Shown: positions 17,211-25,670 of the stretch, in pieces
Position numbering within the stretch: the first letter of the stretch is position 1
Layout of the letters: each line of letters begins with the position of its first letter
NCBI RefSeq assembly: GCF_006716445.1
Contig: NZ_VFPA01000009.1
Span: 62,001-126,000 of the forward strand
Reading direction: 5' to 3'
Length of the DNA stretch: 64,000 nucleotides
Source of the DNA: Pseudonocardia kunmingensis
Lineage (GTDB): Bacteria; Actinomycetota; Actinomycetes; Mycobacteriales; Pseudonocardiaceae
The notes under the pieces: model-generated
What the model was told of the DNA's origin: nothing
Database searches by the model: none
Seen by the model: only the letters and a program-made list of their open reading frames with translations
Program-made: the position numbers and the translations under genes

Positions 17211-17315
17211 TCAGCACACGATCAGGAGGGCGATGAGTCCGGCGAGGACGATCGCGACGATGATCAGGATGGGCCAGCCTTGGCGATCACGGTGGCGCCG
17301 GTGCTGAGTCGCCAT
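17211..17315 (-). CDS. small single-span membrane protein
   Basis: A 34-residue frame starts at an ATG preceded by AAGGAAG at good spacing. It reads a basic head (MATQHRRHRDRQGWP), then one membrane helix (ILIIVAIVLAGLIALLIV) and a final cysteine. The arrangement of basic residues before a hydrophobic helix is that of a small inner-membrane protein with its N-terminus inside. Its function is unknown. It faces the disrupted DUF998 gene. The short length makes it uncertain, but the ribosome binding site and clean composition support it. Confidence 0.5.
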   Translation of the reverse strand: MATQHRRHRDRQGWPILIIVAIVLAGLIALLIVC

Positions 17316-17426
17316 GCGCGGCTTCCTTGGCTTGTGGTGGTAGGCGGGGCGGACCGATACCCCTGATGACAGCACTTCACTCCCCACCCTGCTGCGCCCG
17401 GGCGGGGATGCATCAGGTGATGGCTG

Positions 17427-17740
17427 TCAGATCCGAGCAGCGATCAGGCCGAGTCGGCGGGTCGTGGTTGACCGGTGAAGGAGTCGAGCAATTTCGAGTC
17501 GGGCGGCCAGGGTGTCGCGTACTCCGGGATCGAGCATCGCGGTGACGCGGTGGCGGCCTTCGACGTACCACTGCTCGTCTGGCTCATCGCCGAGGATGAT
17601 CGCGGTTCCGGTGTCGACGAGGCTGCCGATGGCCTCGAGCTGCCAGCCGCTGATGCCCTCGTCACTGACCCGATTCAGCGCGTGCTCGGTGATGTCCTCG
17701 CCGACGTGCCGCTGGCCTCGGCGGCACGGACGAGTCGTGC
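17427..17740 (-). pseudogene. hypothetical protein without a visible start
   Basis: One minus-strand frame reads a globular sequence including EDITEHALNRVSDEGISGWQ, AIILGDEPDEQWYVEGRHRV and TAMLDPGVRDTLAARLEI before a stop at 17427. The EGRHRVTAMLD block is a pattern I have seen in uncharacterised actinobacterial proteins. There is no acceptable start in this frame, and the preceding sequence seems to continue in another frame (PPRIDLDVPHDSS). A 5' frameshift or truncation is therefore likely. It lies upstream of, and divergent from, the split ligase gene. Confidence 0.45.
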
Positions 17741-17922
17741 GGGACGTCGAGGTCGATCCGCGGGGGCGCGGCAGGAGACGGGTCTATGGCTCGCCACCCC
17801 CGGTGCCGGGGGTGCGCGATCGGGTCTCGGCGGCGTCTGCGGGCGTGGCCGGCGCCGCGGCAACGACAGTTGCGGAGAGTCCGCCGCAGGTCAGCGCGCT
17901 GTGATCTGCCTATCGTCGGCCG

Positions 17923-18259
17923 GTGCTCCGCCTGCCCGTGCAGCCGATGGTCGCCCGACCGGCGCCCGAGCTGCCTATGGGCTCCGGCTGGAGCTATGAG
18001 CCCAAGGCCGACGGGTTCAGGGTGATAGCCGCTGTCGCGGGGGGACGCGCGCGCCTGCTGTCGCGCCAGCAGCGTTCGCTCACCCGCTTCTTCCCGGAGG
18101 TCGCGCAGGCCCTCGCCGCCCAGTTCACCGACGTCGTGCTGGACGGGGAGCTGGTGGTGGTCTCCGGCGGCGGCCGGCTGGACTTCACTGCGTTGCAGCG
18201 TCGCCTCACGACACCGGGCGCGGCCGCGGACGCGCCGGCGTCCTATAACCGGAGCACGC
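17923..18259 (+). pseudogene. ATP-dependent DNA ligase, 5' half, cut by insertion
   Basis: The GTG at 17923 begins LRLPVQPMVARPAPELP and GWSYEPKADGFRV. KADG is ligase motif I, whose lysine receives AMP; most relatives have W where this has A. It continues with VVLDGELVVVSGGGRLDFTALQRRL, typical of LigC/LigD-type ATP-dependent ligases used in nonhomologous end joining and repair. Homology stops at about 18245, where an inserted element begins. The missing motifs III to V are found 5.2 kb downstream in the same direction. The gene is split and presumably inactive. Confidence 0.8.
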
Positions 18260-18358
18260 ACGGGTTCGCAGGGCGCCTTCGGCGTGTCAGGTACCGGTCT
18301 GGGCAGGTCAGGCTCCGCCCAGCCCTGTCAGCTCTGTGACGTGAGATTCCGACAGCCA

Positions 18359-18375
18359 CTCGCATAATCTGCGAG
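18359..18375. repeat. recombinase-type palindrome at left end of the element
   Basis: CTCGCA-taatc-TGCGAG is an inverted repeat with a 5-bp centre, followed at 18385 by another copy of TAATCTGCG. Its position just upstream of the first recombinase gene and its size suggest a recombinase binding site or an operator. Confidence 0.45.
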
Positions 18376-18392
18376 TTGATCGTCTAATCTGC

Positions 18393-19571
18393 GTGTTCGT
18401 GGGGGATTCTGACGCTCGACTGCGCGTCGTTGGCGAGGAGGTGCCGGCGGGCCGGGACGAGGCCGCGGGGTCGGGTCTGGCTGATGTGTTCACCTTGCAG
18501 CGGCGGCGGTCCGCCGGGATCGCTCCCGAGGATGAGCGCTCGTTCTACCTGGACACGCTGGCGGAGTATCAGTGGGCGCGTGATGCCGCGGGGCTGATGC
18601 CCGGGACGATCGATCAGCTGGTCAAGCCCGTCATCGAGCTGTGCGAGTACTACGACACGGTGCCGTGGCGGCTGCAGCCCAAGCAGTTGGACCACTACTT
18701 CGCTGGTCCGGGGAAGCGGGCGCGGGCGACCGTGCGCTCGAAGATCACCAAGATCGACGGGTACTTCGCGTTCCTGGAGCAGCGCTACGCGAGTGAGATC
18801 AGTCGCTTGTTCGGCGCGGGGGTCGAGTCCCCGGTCGACCCGTTCAACCGGCCCCGCCACCGTGGAGACTTCGGGCTGCGAGTGCCACCGTCGCAGACCG
18901 CGATGATCAGGTTCTTCGCCGGGTGGCGCGACGCGCTGGCCGATGCTCGCAAGGAGGCCGTCGCCTGCCGCGATTACGTGATGGCCAAGATCGCCTACCT
19001 GTCCGGGGTCCGGGCGAGCGAGCTGTGCCGAGTACGGGTTTCCGATGTGCACTGGGAGTCCGGGCAGTGGGGCCGATTCCTGGTGGAGGGCAAGGGCGCG
19101 CGCGGCTCCGGCCCGCGTCAGCGCGAAGCGTTCCTGTTCGAGCAGGGCCGTGAGCTGTTGTGGTGGTATGTCGAGGACGTGCGCGGCCTGTTCCGCGACG
19201 ACCCGGAACACCCGCTGGCGCCGCTGTTCCCGTCGGAACGGACTCCGCCTGCGGTGGCGGCGCTGAACATGCCGATCGCGCCCGCGGTGGTGCCGGCGAC
19301 GTTCCGACGGGCGTTGAAGACCGCCTCCCGCCGCCATCTGCCTGGCCCGGTCGCCGAGCTGCATCCCCACCTGCTGCGGCATGCGTGCGCAACACACAAC
19401 TACGAACGGGGGATGACGCTATGGGAGGTGCAGAAGCTGTTGGGGCATGAGTGGACCACCACGACCGTCCGGTATTTGGCCAGCGCGCAGGCCGATCCGG
19501 AACAGGTCGGCCGGGCGGCGGCGAGCCGGGCGACGCAGCGGCTGGTGCGCGATGCGGGGAGCCTGCGATGA
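18393..19571 (+). CDS. tyrosine recombinase (XerC/D-like integrase)
   Basis: This 392-residue site-specific recombinase has an N-terminal SAM-like DNA-binding domain (about 45-150) and a catalytic domain. The active-site set is complete: R in SGVRASELCRV (about 206), K in VEGKGARG, HLLRH (about 325-329), H in LLGHEWTTTT (about 351) and the nucleophile Y in VRYLASAQ (about 360). It would cut and rejoin DNA through a 3'-phosphotyrosine link, moving the surrounding element. It is followed at 13 bp by the HTH gene, giving one operon. The GTG at 18393 is the most upstream start, and another GTG at 18399 is possible. Confidence 0.88.
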   Translation: MFVGDSDARLRVVGEEVPAGRDEAAGSGLADVFTLQRRRSAGIAPEDERSFYLDTLAEYQWARDAAGLMPGTIDQLVKPVIELCEYYDTVPWRLQPKQLDHYFAGPGKRARATVRSKITKIDGYFAFLEQRYASEISRLFGAGVESPVDPFNRPRHRGDFGLRVPPSQTAMIRFFAGWRDALADARKEAVACRDYVMAKIAYLSGVRASELCRVRVSDVHWESGQWGRFLVEGKGARGSGPRQREAFLFEQGRELLWWYVEDVRGLFRDDPEHPLAPLFPSERTPPAVAALNMPIAPAVVPATFRRALKTASRRHLPGPVAELHPHLLRHACATHNYERGMTLWEVQKLLGHEWTTTTVRYLASAQADPEQVGRAAASRATQRLVRDAGSLR

Positions 19572-19584
19572 ACGGGAATCTGGG

Positions 19585-19917
19585 ATGAAGTGGAATCTGC
19601 GCTGGGTCGCGGCCAAGCGCGACATCTGGCGACCGACCGATCTGCTGGCCGCGTTCCGCGAGGTTGGGTTCAACCCATCGCTGAGCAAGGTCGCCGCGCT
19701 CTGGGGTGGCACCCCGGTGACGGTCCGCCTCGATGATCTCGACCGGATCTGTCAGGCCCTGCACTGCACGGTCGCGGACCTGCTCGAGGCCGAGCCGCTG
19801 ACCGATCAACAAGGCGGCGAGCAGGCACCGCAGGCTGCGGCAGCCGGTGCCGAGCCCGGACCGGTGCGCCCGGTGCCACGCAAGGACGGGCCGCGGCGAC
19901 GTCGGCCCCCGAACTGA
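19585..19917 (+). CDS. small Cro/C1-type HTH protein
   Basis: This 110-residue protein opens with KWNLRWVAAKRDIWRPTDLL and contains a compact helix-turn-helix region (about residues 20-70) ending DLDRICQALHCTVADLLEAE. That ending is the signature of the HTH_26/Cro-like family. The C-terminal third is a basic Pro/Arg-rich tail. It sits between two recombinase genes with short spacers (13 and 17 bp). It could be a repressor of the element or a recombination directionality partner, but neither role can be proved from sequence. Confidence 0.75.
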   Translation: MKWNLRWVAAKRDIWRPTDLLAAFREVGFNPSLSKVAALWGGTPVTVRLDDLDRICQALHCTVADLLEAEPLTDQQGGEQAPQAAAAGAEPGPVRPVPRKDGPRRRRPPN

Positions 19918-19934
19918 CCCGAGGAGGCCATCGA

Positions 19935-22292
19935 GTGCGGTGGGCCCGCCAGTGCGAGATGTGCCTGGCCTGGGGCCAGATCAAGCTCGGCCGCGACGGC
20001 CAGTGCGCGAGCTGCCGGTCATGGCAGGCGCACAGCGCCGGCCGGCGGGAGTGCCGGGGCTGCCTGCGGGTTCTGCCGGTCGACGGCGACGATCTGTGCC
20101 GGGGGTGTGTGATCGCCGCCCGCGCCGAGCTCAGCGCGGGGCGCGCGGTGGCCCTGCCGTTCGCCAGCCAGCTGCACCTGCACATCGTCGGGCTCGGCCT
20201 CGGACCGGTCTACAGCCTGCCCCGCAGCTCACGGCGGGACCCGGCTCCGGCCCTGACCCCGCGCGTTGCCACGGAGGCCCACGGGGATCCCGGCTTTCTC
20301 CCGGCCGTCGTTCCCGGGCAGCTGGGTCTGCTGCCTGCCCCGCGTCGACGTCTCGTGCGGGCTGACCGCCACCGGATCGTGGGGCGCCGGTGGCCGGAGG
20401 AGGTGGTGTTGGTCGCCCAGGCCGAGGCGATGGCCACGGTAGGGGGTTTGAGCCCGACGTGGCCGCGGATGGTGATGAGCCTGCTCCGGCTCGCCCTCGC
20501 TGTTCGCGACGCCGACGGCGACATCCTGGTCAGCGAGGAGGTGCTCGACCAGATCGCGCTGCCGCTCAAGGCGGCGGCCGCCCAGGTACTCGATCAGGCG
20601 GGGATACTGCGGCCACGTCGGTCGCTTGCTCCACCTCGTCACCCAGTACGCGGTTGCGAGGACTGCCACAGCTGGGGGATCACCACGCGCCGCTGCCGCG
20701 GCTGCGCGTGCTGGCGCGACGACCGCGTCCGCTATCCGCCGGGTCGATGCGGGCGTTGCCGCCGCGATCTCCTGCCCCTCCACGCTGAGGAGGGCCTTTG
20801 CCGGGGGTGTCTGCTGGTCGTGCGCGAGTTCGGCACGCGGGCCGGGCGGGATACGCAGCTGACCTTCGCCGGCGATCTTACCTTTCGCCTGTCAACCCAG
20901 GCCGGGGTGCTGGGGTTCACCCCGCACAAGGAGTCCGGACCGACATTGCGGGAACGGGCACGACGCCGCGCCACCACGGCCACGGTCCGTTCGCCGTCGC
21001 CGCATCTGGTTGATCCCGACCAGCACACCCTGCTCACGGTCGATCGTGACTGGTGCGCGATCCGAGCCCTCACCGCGGATGAGCTGCCCGCGCTCACCGA
21101 GCTAGCGGCGTCGCTGCTCGCCGAGTTCACCGCCAACACACCGGCCCGCAGCGGGGGCGGAGCGCCGGGAGGCACCGCACTGTTGCGCAGGTTACTGGCC
21201 TGGCTGGGCGCCCGAGCCCCGTTCCGAGAACGCGACGTGCGCGCCCTGGCCGCGAGCGCCACCTCGCCCTCGACTCGACGGGTGCTCGACTTCCTCCACC
21301 AACACGGCCTCCTACAACCGGATGAGCCCGATCAACGGCCGCGGGCCGACCGCCAGCGGTCGTCCGGCACCGCAGTCGCTGACCTGGACACCAATCGCCG
21401 CAACCGGCACCACCAATGCGTCATCGCGGCCAGGATCGACACGCTCCCGGAACCGATGGCCGGCCAGCTCCACGCCTGGGTGCGGGTCCTGCGCGGCCGA
21501 GGGCGCCGCCGCCACCAACCCGCCAGCTTCGAACGGATCCGCCGCTACCTCTCCCTTGCCCTACCCGTCCTGCGCTGCTGGGCCGAGACCGGCCTGGACC
21601 TGCGCCAGATCACCGCCACCCACATTCGCGAGGAACTCGCCGGCCGGCGCGGCAGCCAAGCGCGCGACCTGCACCACGTCCTGCGCACGCTCTTCGTCGC
21701 CCTCAAACAGGAGCGGCTCGTCTTCCACAACCCTATAGCCAGGATCTCGCTCAGCACCCCCGTGCGGATCCCCATCCCACTGTCCAGCGATCGGCTACGC
21801 GGCCTGCTCGACGAGCTTGACGGTCCACGCGCTCGACTGCTGGTCGCGCTCGTGGCCGTCCACGGCCTGCGCCCGCTCGAGGTCACCCGGCTGCGCCTCG
21901 ACGACCTCGACCTCACCAGGCTGATCATCCGCGTCCCTCGTCGCGGGCACACGCATACCGTCTACCTCGACGAACTGACCGTTGACTTGATCAACGCCTG
22001 GTTGAGCGAACGCCGCCGTCGTTGGCCTGACACCACCAACCCGCACCTGTTCGTCACCAGCCAGTCCGCCCACCACCCGGCCCGGCCGCCCTTGAGCTAC
22101 TGCGGCCTTCGAGCCGCCTTCGACCAGGTCGGCCTGGTCCCCAAGGAGCTGTGGCGCGACCGCGTCCTGCACGAGGCGCAGCACACCGCCGATCCAGTTC
22201 ACCTCATCCGCCTCTTCGGCATACACCCCTCCACCGCAGTGAAGTACGTGAACGCGGCCCATCCGGACAAGGCACTGTCGCAGATACGGTGA
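19935..22292 (+). CDS. zinc-cluster tyrosine recombinase, large form
   Basis: This 785-residue protein begins with several CxxC pairs (CEMCLAWG, CASCRSW, CRGCLRV, CRGCV; about residues 11-60). A second set lies at about 235-300 (CEDCHSWG, CRGCACW, CGRCRR, CRGCL). These look like two zinc-binding modules separated by about 170 residues. The C-terminal 300 residues are a tyrosine recombinase domain with R in HGLRPLEVTRLRLDDLD (about 643) and the terminal GIHPSTAVKYVNAA with H and Y (about 765-769). The usual HxxR block is changed to DRVLHEAQH, and the lysine strand reads RVPRRGHTH. Catalysis may thus be altered or need the first recombinase. GTG start, GAGGAGGC upstream. Confidence 0.8.
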   Translation: MRWARQCEMCLAWGQIKLGRDGQCASCRSWQAHSAGRRECRGCLRVLPVDGDDLCRGCVIAARAELSAGRAVALPFASQLHLHIVGLGLGPVYSLPRSSRRDPAPALTPRVATEAHGDPGFLPAVVPGQLGLLPAPRRRLVRADRHRIVGRRWPEEVVLVAQAEAMATVGGLSPTWPRMVMSLLRLALAVRDADGDILVSEEVLDQIALPLKAAAAQVLDQAGILRPRRSLAPPRHPVRGCEDCHSWGITTRRCRGCACWRDDRVRYPPGRCGRCRRDLLPLHAEEGLCRGCLLVVREFGTRAGRDTQLTFAGDLTFRLSTQAGVLGFTPHKESGPTLRERARRRATTATVRSPSPHLVDPDQHTLLTVDRDWCAIRALTADELPALTELAASLLAEFTANTPARSGGGAPGGTALLRRLLAWLGARAPFRERDVRALAASATSPSTRRVLDFLHQHGLLQPDEPDQRPRADRQRSSGTAVADLDTNRRNRHHQCVIAARIDTLPEPMAGQLHAWVRVLRGRGRRRHQPASFERIRRYLSLALPVLRCWAETGLDLRQITATHIREELAGRRGSQARDLHHVLRTLFVALKQERLVFHNPIARISLSTPVRIPIPLSSDRLRGLLDELDGPRARLLVALVAVHGLRPLEVTRLRLDDLDLTRLIIRVPRRGHTHTVYLDELTVDLINAWLSERRRRWPDTTNPHLFVTSQSAHHPARPPLSYCGLRAAFDQVGLVPKELWRDRVLHEAQHTADPVHLIRLFGIHPSTAVKYVNAAHPDKALSQIR

Positions 22293-22302
22293 AGCCAAAC
22301 TC

Positions 22303-23100
22303 GTGGCGCGACCAGGCGGCTCTGGTCAAACTGCCCAGGTGAATGGAGCCGCGGAGTCCCGAGTCGTCATCGAAGGCAGTGTCGTCACACGACCCGCAGG
22401 CCCGTGGACGCCGACCGTGCACGCGCTGCTGCGCCACCTGATGGCGGCCGGCCTATCCGGCGTGCCCGAGCCGCTCGGAATCGACAACGACGTGGAGCGA
22501 TTGCGGCTGGTGCCAGGGGCCGCCGGTTCGCAATGCTGGCCGCGGCAGGCCACCGAGCACGGCCTGCGCTCGGCAGCCCGCCTCCTGCGCGCCGTGCACG
22601 ACGCCTCGCAGACCTTCGTCCCGCCGGACGGGGCAGTCTGGAGCGTGGCGGAGGTGGCGGGCTCCGAGGGCTCAGTCTCAAAGGGCACGATCTGCCACGG
22701 CGACCCGGGCCCATGGAACATGACATGGCACGGGAACACGGCGACGGGGCTGTTCGACTGGGACTTCGCGCACCCCGCCCCCGCGATTGACGAGGTGGCA
22801 TACGCGCTCGAGTACTTCGCGCCTTTCCGCAGCGACACCGAGGCGATCCGCTGGCTCGGCTTCCGCAACCCGCCCGATCGTCGTCGCCGGATCGCCGCCT
22901 TTGTCGAGGCCTACGGACTGGACTGCGTCACAGGACTGGTCGACGCCGTCATCGCTCGACAGCTGCAAACGATCGAGCAGACGCGGAGCCTGGCCGAACG
23001 GGGAGTGCAGCCACAGCGCGACTGGGTAGCAAGCGGCCACCTCGACGAGCTCCGTGCCCGCGTTCGCTGGTCAGAGGCCAACCGAGCGCTCGTCGAGTGA
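22303..23100 (+). CDS. aminoglycoside-phosphotransferase-family kinase
   Basis: This 265-residue protein has the APH/choline-kinase-type catalytic loop CHGDPGPWNMTW (about 131-142) and the metal-binding loop GLFDWDFAHPAPAIDEVAYA (about 148-167). The substrate cannot be inferred: the family includes antibiotic-modifying enzymes as well as kinases for sugars and amino compounds. The N-terminal lobe is short, with no obvious ATP-loop lysine. It is the cargo gene of the recombinase element, starting 10 bp after the large recombinase gene (GTG at 22303, with a second GTG at 22339). Proteins of this type are common in actinomycetes and usually not proven resistance genes. Confidence 0.78.
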   Translation: MARPGGSGQTAQVNGAAESRVVIEGSVVTRPAGPWTPTVHALLRHLMAAGLSGVPEPLGIDNDVERLRLVPGAAGSQCWPRQATEHGLRSAARLLRAVHDASQTFVPPDGAVWSVAEVAGSEGSVSKGTICHGDPGPWNMTWHGNTATGLFDWDFAHPAPAIDEVAYALEYFAPFRSDTEAIRWLGFRNPPDRRRRIAAFVEAYGLDCVTGLVDAVIARQLQTIEQTRSLAERGVQPQRDWVASGHLDELRARVRWSEANRALVE

Positions 23101-23430
23101 ACTTACGTCGGTGGTGAGGGCCAAAGAGGCCGAGTTGCGGCACTCGCCCCACAAACCTGCCGGCCCCGGGCTCTCGCGCTGGAAGGAGCTGGCCGCTGCG
23201 CGCGGCTATGGCACGGTGCTTCTGGAGCCCGGGACAGCGCAGCCGGAGCCATCCCCCACCATTCGGCGGCCGCTTATGACCTCATCTGCAGAAAACAGCG
23301 CGCCGAACCGCGCGAGCGGTTCCACGGCGGCATCCTGGCCCGGCGGATGCGCAGCGCCCCGATCTTCACGCTTACCCGCCACTATGGCTGCTCCGGGGAC
23401 AAGTTCCCACCTCCAGGGAGTGGCAGATTC
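23101..23430. other. gene-free right end of the recombinase element
   Basis: Between the kinase gene and the right inverted repeat no supported gene was seen. Some frames are open (for example one reading ERFHGGILARRMRSAPIF), but they have no family I recognise and no start. This end probably contains recombinase binding sites or a remnant of an earlier neighbour. Confidence 0.45.
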
Positions 23431-23442
23431 TGCGAACCCGTT

Positions 23443-24067
23443 CACTTTGGTGTTCGACGCGCTCGCTGCCGGCGGCACCGACCTGCGCGGCTACCCGCTG
23501 CGGGTGCGGCGGGCCGTGCTCGAGAAGCTGCTCGACGGGGTAGGGCCGCCGTTGGCCGTGATGCCGATGACCACCGACGGTGTTGCGGCGCGGGCCTGGT
23601 TGACCGGGCACCTTGAGGCGGGGATCGAGGGCGTCGTGGCGAAGCGTGTCAACCAGGCATACCTGCCCACGCACGCGTGGCGAAAGGTCAAGACACGCGC
23701 GAGCGCGGAGGCGATCGTGGGCGGGGTGCTCGGCCCGGTCTCCGCGCCCGTGGCGCTCGTGCTCGGCCGCCACGACGAGCGTGGCCGGCTGCGTGTGGTC
23801 GGGCGCACAGGCACGTTGTCGCGGGCGGTGCGTGCCGAGCTCGGCGCGATGCTGCGTCCAGTCGGAGCCCGGCACCCGTGGCCGCCGGTGCTGGCGCCGG
23901 CTCGGTTCGGGCCCGCCGCCCCGGTCGAGTACTCGCGCGTCGAGCCGGTTGTCGTGGTTGAGCTCATGGTCGACGCCGCGTTGGACGAGGTGCGTGGACG
24001 GACGGTGTGGAGACACCCGGCGCGGCTGCTGCGGCTGCGCGCAGATCTGCGCGCAGCTGACCTGTGA
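23443..24067 (+). pseudogene. ATP-dependent DNA ligase, 3' half, cut by insertion
   Basis: The frame resumes right after the inverted repeat with TLVFDALAAGGTDLRGYPLR (ligase motif III), then GIEGVVAKRV (motif IV) and WRKVKTRA (motif V). It ends with the OB-fold domain of the ligase and a stop at 24067. With the 5' half at 17923 this would make a ligase of about 315-320 residues, in the range of LigC-type enzymes. An upstream in-frame ATG exists inside the element, so a truncated piece could be translated. It would lack the motif I lysine and could not ligate. Confidence 0.8.
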
Positions 24068-24289
24068 CAGGCTGCAGCGCTTCGATCAGCCAGATCGATC
24101 ATTCGTGGCCGGGCAGCGCCGTCCACGCCGACGCCAGTGAACGGGTCCACGCGGTTCTATGCACTGCGCGATGTCACGGGTGCGGGCGTCGCGGCCGGTG
24201 AAGCGCTGTGCTTCATCGCGACGTCGATTTCCCCGGCGCCCACACCAGGTTGGACGCGGCGCATCGAGCTGGTGCTGTGCCGATCCGAC

Positions 24290-24976
24290 CTACTTGTAGA
24301 TCGTGCGGTCGCGGCTGTTGACGAACTCGGTGTGGCCGAGCGGCGTGTACCAGAGGTTCCGGCGGGTCTGGCGCTTCCGGCGCGCCCGGTGTGGCTGGGC
24401 GGGGTCGAACCAGCAGAACGTCTCGACCTTGGCGGATCCGAGGGCGGCCGCCTCGTCGAGCGCCGGGTCGAGGTCGCTGTCGTGGGAGGCGAGGATGACG
24501 AGGTCGACGTCGGGCTGGCGGGCTTCTCGCACGAGCGCCAGGGCGCAGAGAACGTCGACGCCCTTTTCGCTTCGCCCTGTGACGATCCACTTCCCGTCCG
24601 GGCCGCTCGCCTTTCGCCCGTTGGCGTCGCGCTCGTACTCGTACTTCAGGGGCCGCATGTTGACTTCGACGCGTGGGTCGCGTTCCCACTGCGCCTTCTG
24701 GGCCTGGTTGCGGGCGTACGCGCGGGCGTCGTGGTTCGGGGATGGCTCGCCGCGGTACACGAGGACGCGGCTCAGGACAGCGTGAGCCATGCCCTGCTGC
24801 TGGCGCTCGTTGCGGACCCGGAGCAGCTGGTTGGCGAGGTGAAGCGGGTCGACCAGGGTCTCGTGTCGTGCGAGCGGGCCGTTCGATTCGAACAGGTCAT
24901 GGCCGGTGAGGTGCACGTTCTGGTAGTCGATGACGACGACCGTGCGCAGATCGGCGATGTCCCTGAGCCCTTCCAC
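24290..24976 (-). CDS. NYN-domain (PIN-like) nuclease family protein
   Basis: This 228-residue protein shows the NYN (DUF88/LabA-like) fold. It has an N-terminal aspartate in VVVIDYQNVHLTG (D17), a central EKGVDVLCALALVREA and the acidic loop ILASHDSDLDPALDEAA (about 163). These acidic residues normally bind a metal for RNA cleavage, and NYN proteins act in RNA processing or as parts of defence or toxin systems. No antitoxin-like neighbour is evident. The GTG start lies only a few bases after a terminator-like hairpin with five T on this strand, so the ribosome binding site may be inside the hairpin stem. Confidence 0.8.
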   Translation of the reverse strand: MEGLRDIADLRTVVVIDYQNVHLTGHDLFESNGPLARHETLVDPLHLANQLLRVRNERQQQGMAHAVLSRVLVYRGEPSPNHDARAYARNQAQKAQWERDPRVEVNMRPLKYEYERDANGRKASGPDGKWIVTGRSEKGVDVLCALALVREARQPDVDLVILASHDSDLDPALDEAAALGSAKVETFCWFDPAQPHRARRKRQTRRNLWYTPLGHTEFVNSRDRTIYK

Positions 24977-24983
24977 GAAAAAG

Positions 24984-25010
24984 CCCCACCAGTCCCGGAG
25001 GACGGTGGGG
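24984..25010 (-). terminator. terminator-like hairpin at the NYN gene start
   Basis: On the minus strand CCCCACCGTCC and GGACTGGTGGGG pair with a one-base bulge and are followed by CTTTTT, then the GTG start of the NYN gene. It may end an upstream transcript or act as an attenuator that hides the ribosome binding site. Confidence 0.6.
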
Positions 25011-25670
25011 AACTAGGTCTCGAACTATACAGCCAAGCTGGAGCCTGCGCGACTTCCCCGGGTGCCGCGGGGTGTCGCGTCGTCGGGTCGGTGATCTGGA
25101 GCGTGCGCGAACGGGCTGGCGGCGTGCCGGCCGAGCAGAAGCAAGCTGGGCAGCGGCACGGCCGCCCCGGGGGTCCGGGAAGTGGGGCTTATGGACACGC
25201 TGTGGCGATCGACGCTGCTGTGGCACGGGACCGGGAAGCACCCCGACCGGTGCCTGGTGTGGCGGGGCGCGCAGCCTGCCCCGCGGCAGCTGGAATGGTG
25301 GGCGCTCGTCGGCACGTCGACCGGAACGTGCTGGGCGAGCCTGCTGCGCGGGCGGGATGCGTCTCGCCGTGTCGGTCGTCGGCGCCGACGAGAGTGTTAC
25401 GGGCGTTGACGAAGGCCGTCGCCGCGGCGGAGGACTGCGACACGTAGCCCCGGCTCGCACCGGGACTGAGCCCGGCCGGTCGAGTGGGAGGGGCGTCACG
25501 CGCCGCTCGGAGTCGTGCCGTCGAGCGGCCTCGATCCAGCGCTCAACGTCGGTGAGCCGCACTCCCCATGTCGCCGCGGCGGCACCGGGCGAGCGTGGCG
25601 CGCCATCGGGCAAGCCATCAGCGCAGTCGCTACCGCGAGATCGGACCGATCGCGCCACGGCAGCTGACGC
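25011..25670. other. gene-poor stretch
   Basis: No confident gene. A minus-strand frame from a GTG at 25658 reads ATWGVRLTDVERWIEAARRH before becoming low-quality, and may be the start of a decayed small gene belonging to the operon above it. The rest shows only antisense-like frames. Confidence 0.4.

Larger units (their letters stand above)
18260..23442 (+). mobile_element. tyrosine-recombinase element inserted in a DNA ligase gene
   Basis: ACGGGTTCGCAG at 18260-18271 and its exact reverse complement CTGCGAACCCGT at 23431-23442 bracket four plus-strand genes: a tyrosine recombinase, a small HTH protein, a zinc-cluster tyrosine recombinase and a phosphotransferase-like kinase. The two halves of one ligase gene flank it, which proves it is an insertion. 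Elements in which adjacent recombinase genes act together are known (Tn554, recombinase-in-trio types), but this gene order with an HTH in the middle does not exactly match those I know. The boundaries could be a few bases further out. No target duplication was recognised. Confidence 0.75.

Noticed and set aside
25011..25065. possible tRNA gene on the minus strand
   Set aside because: TTCGAGACCTAGTTCCCC resembles a tRNA 3' end, but the T-stem does not pair, the D-arm is absent and the length is about 20 bases short.
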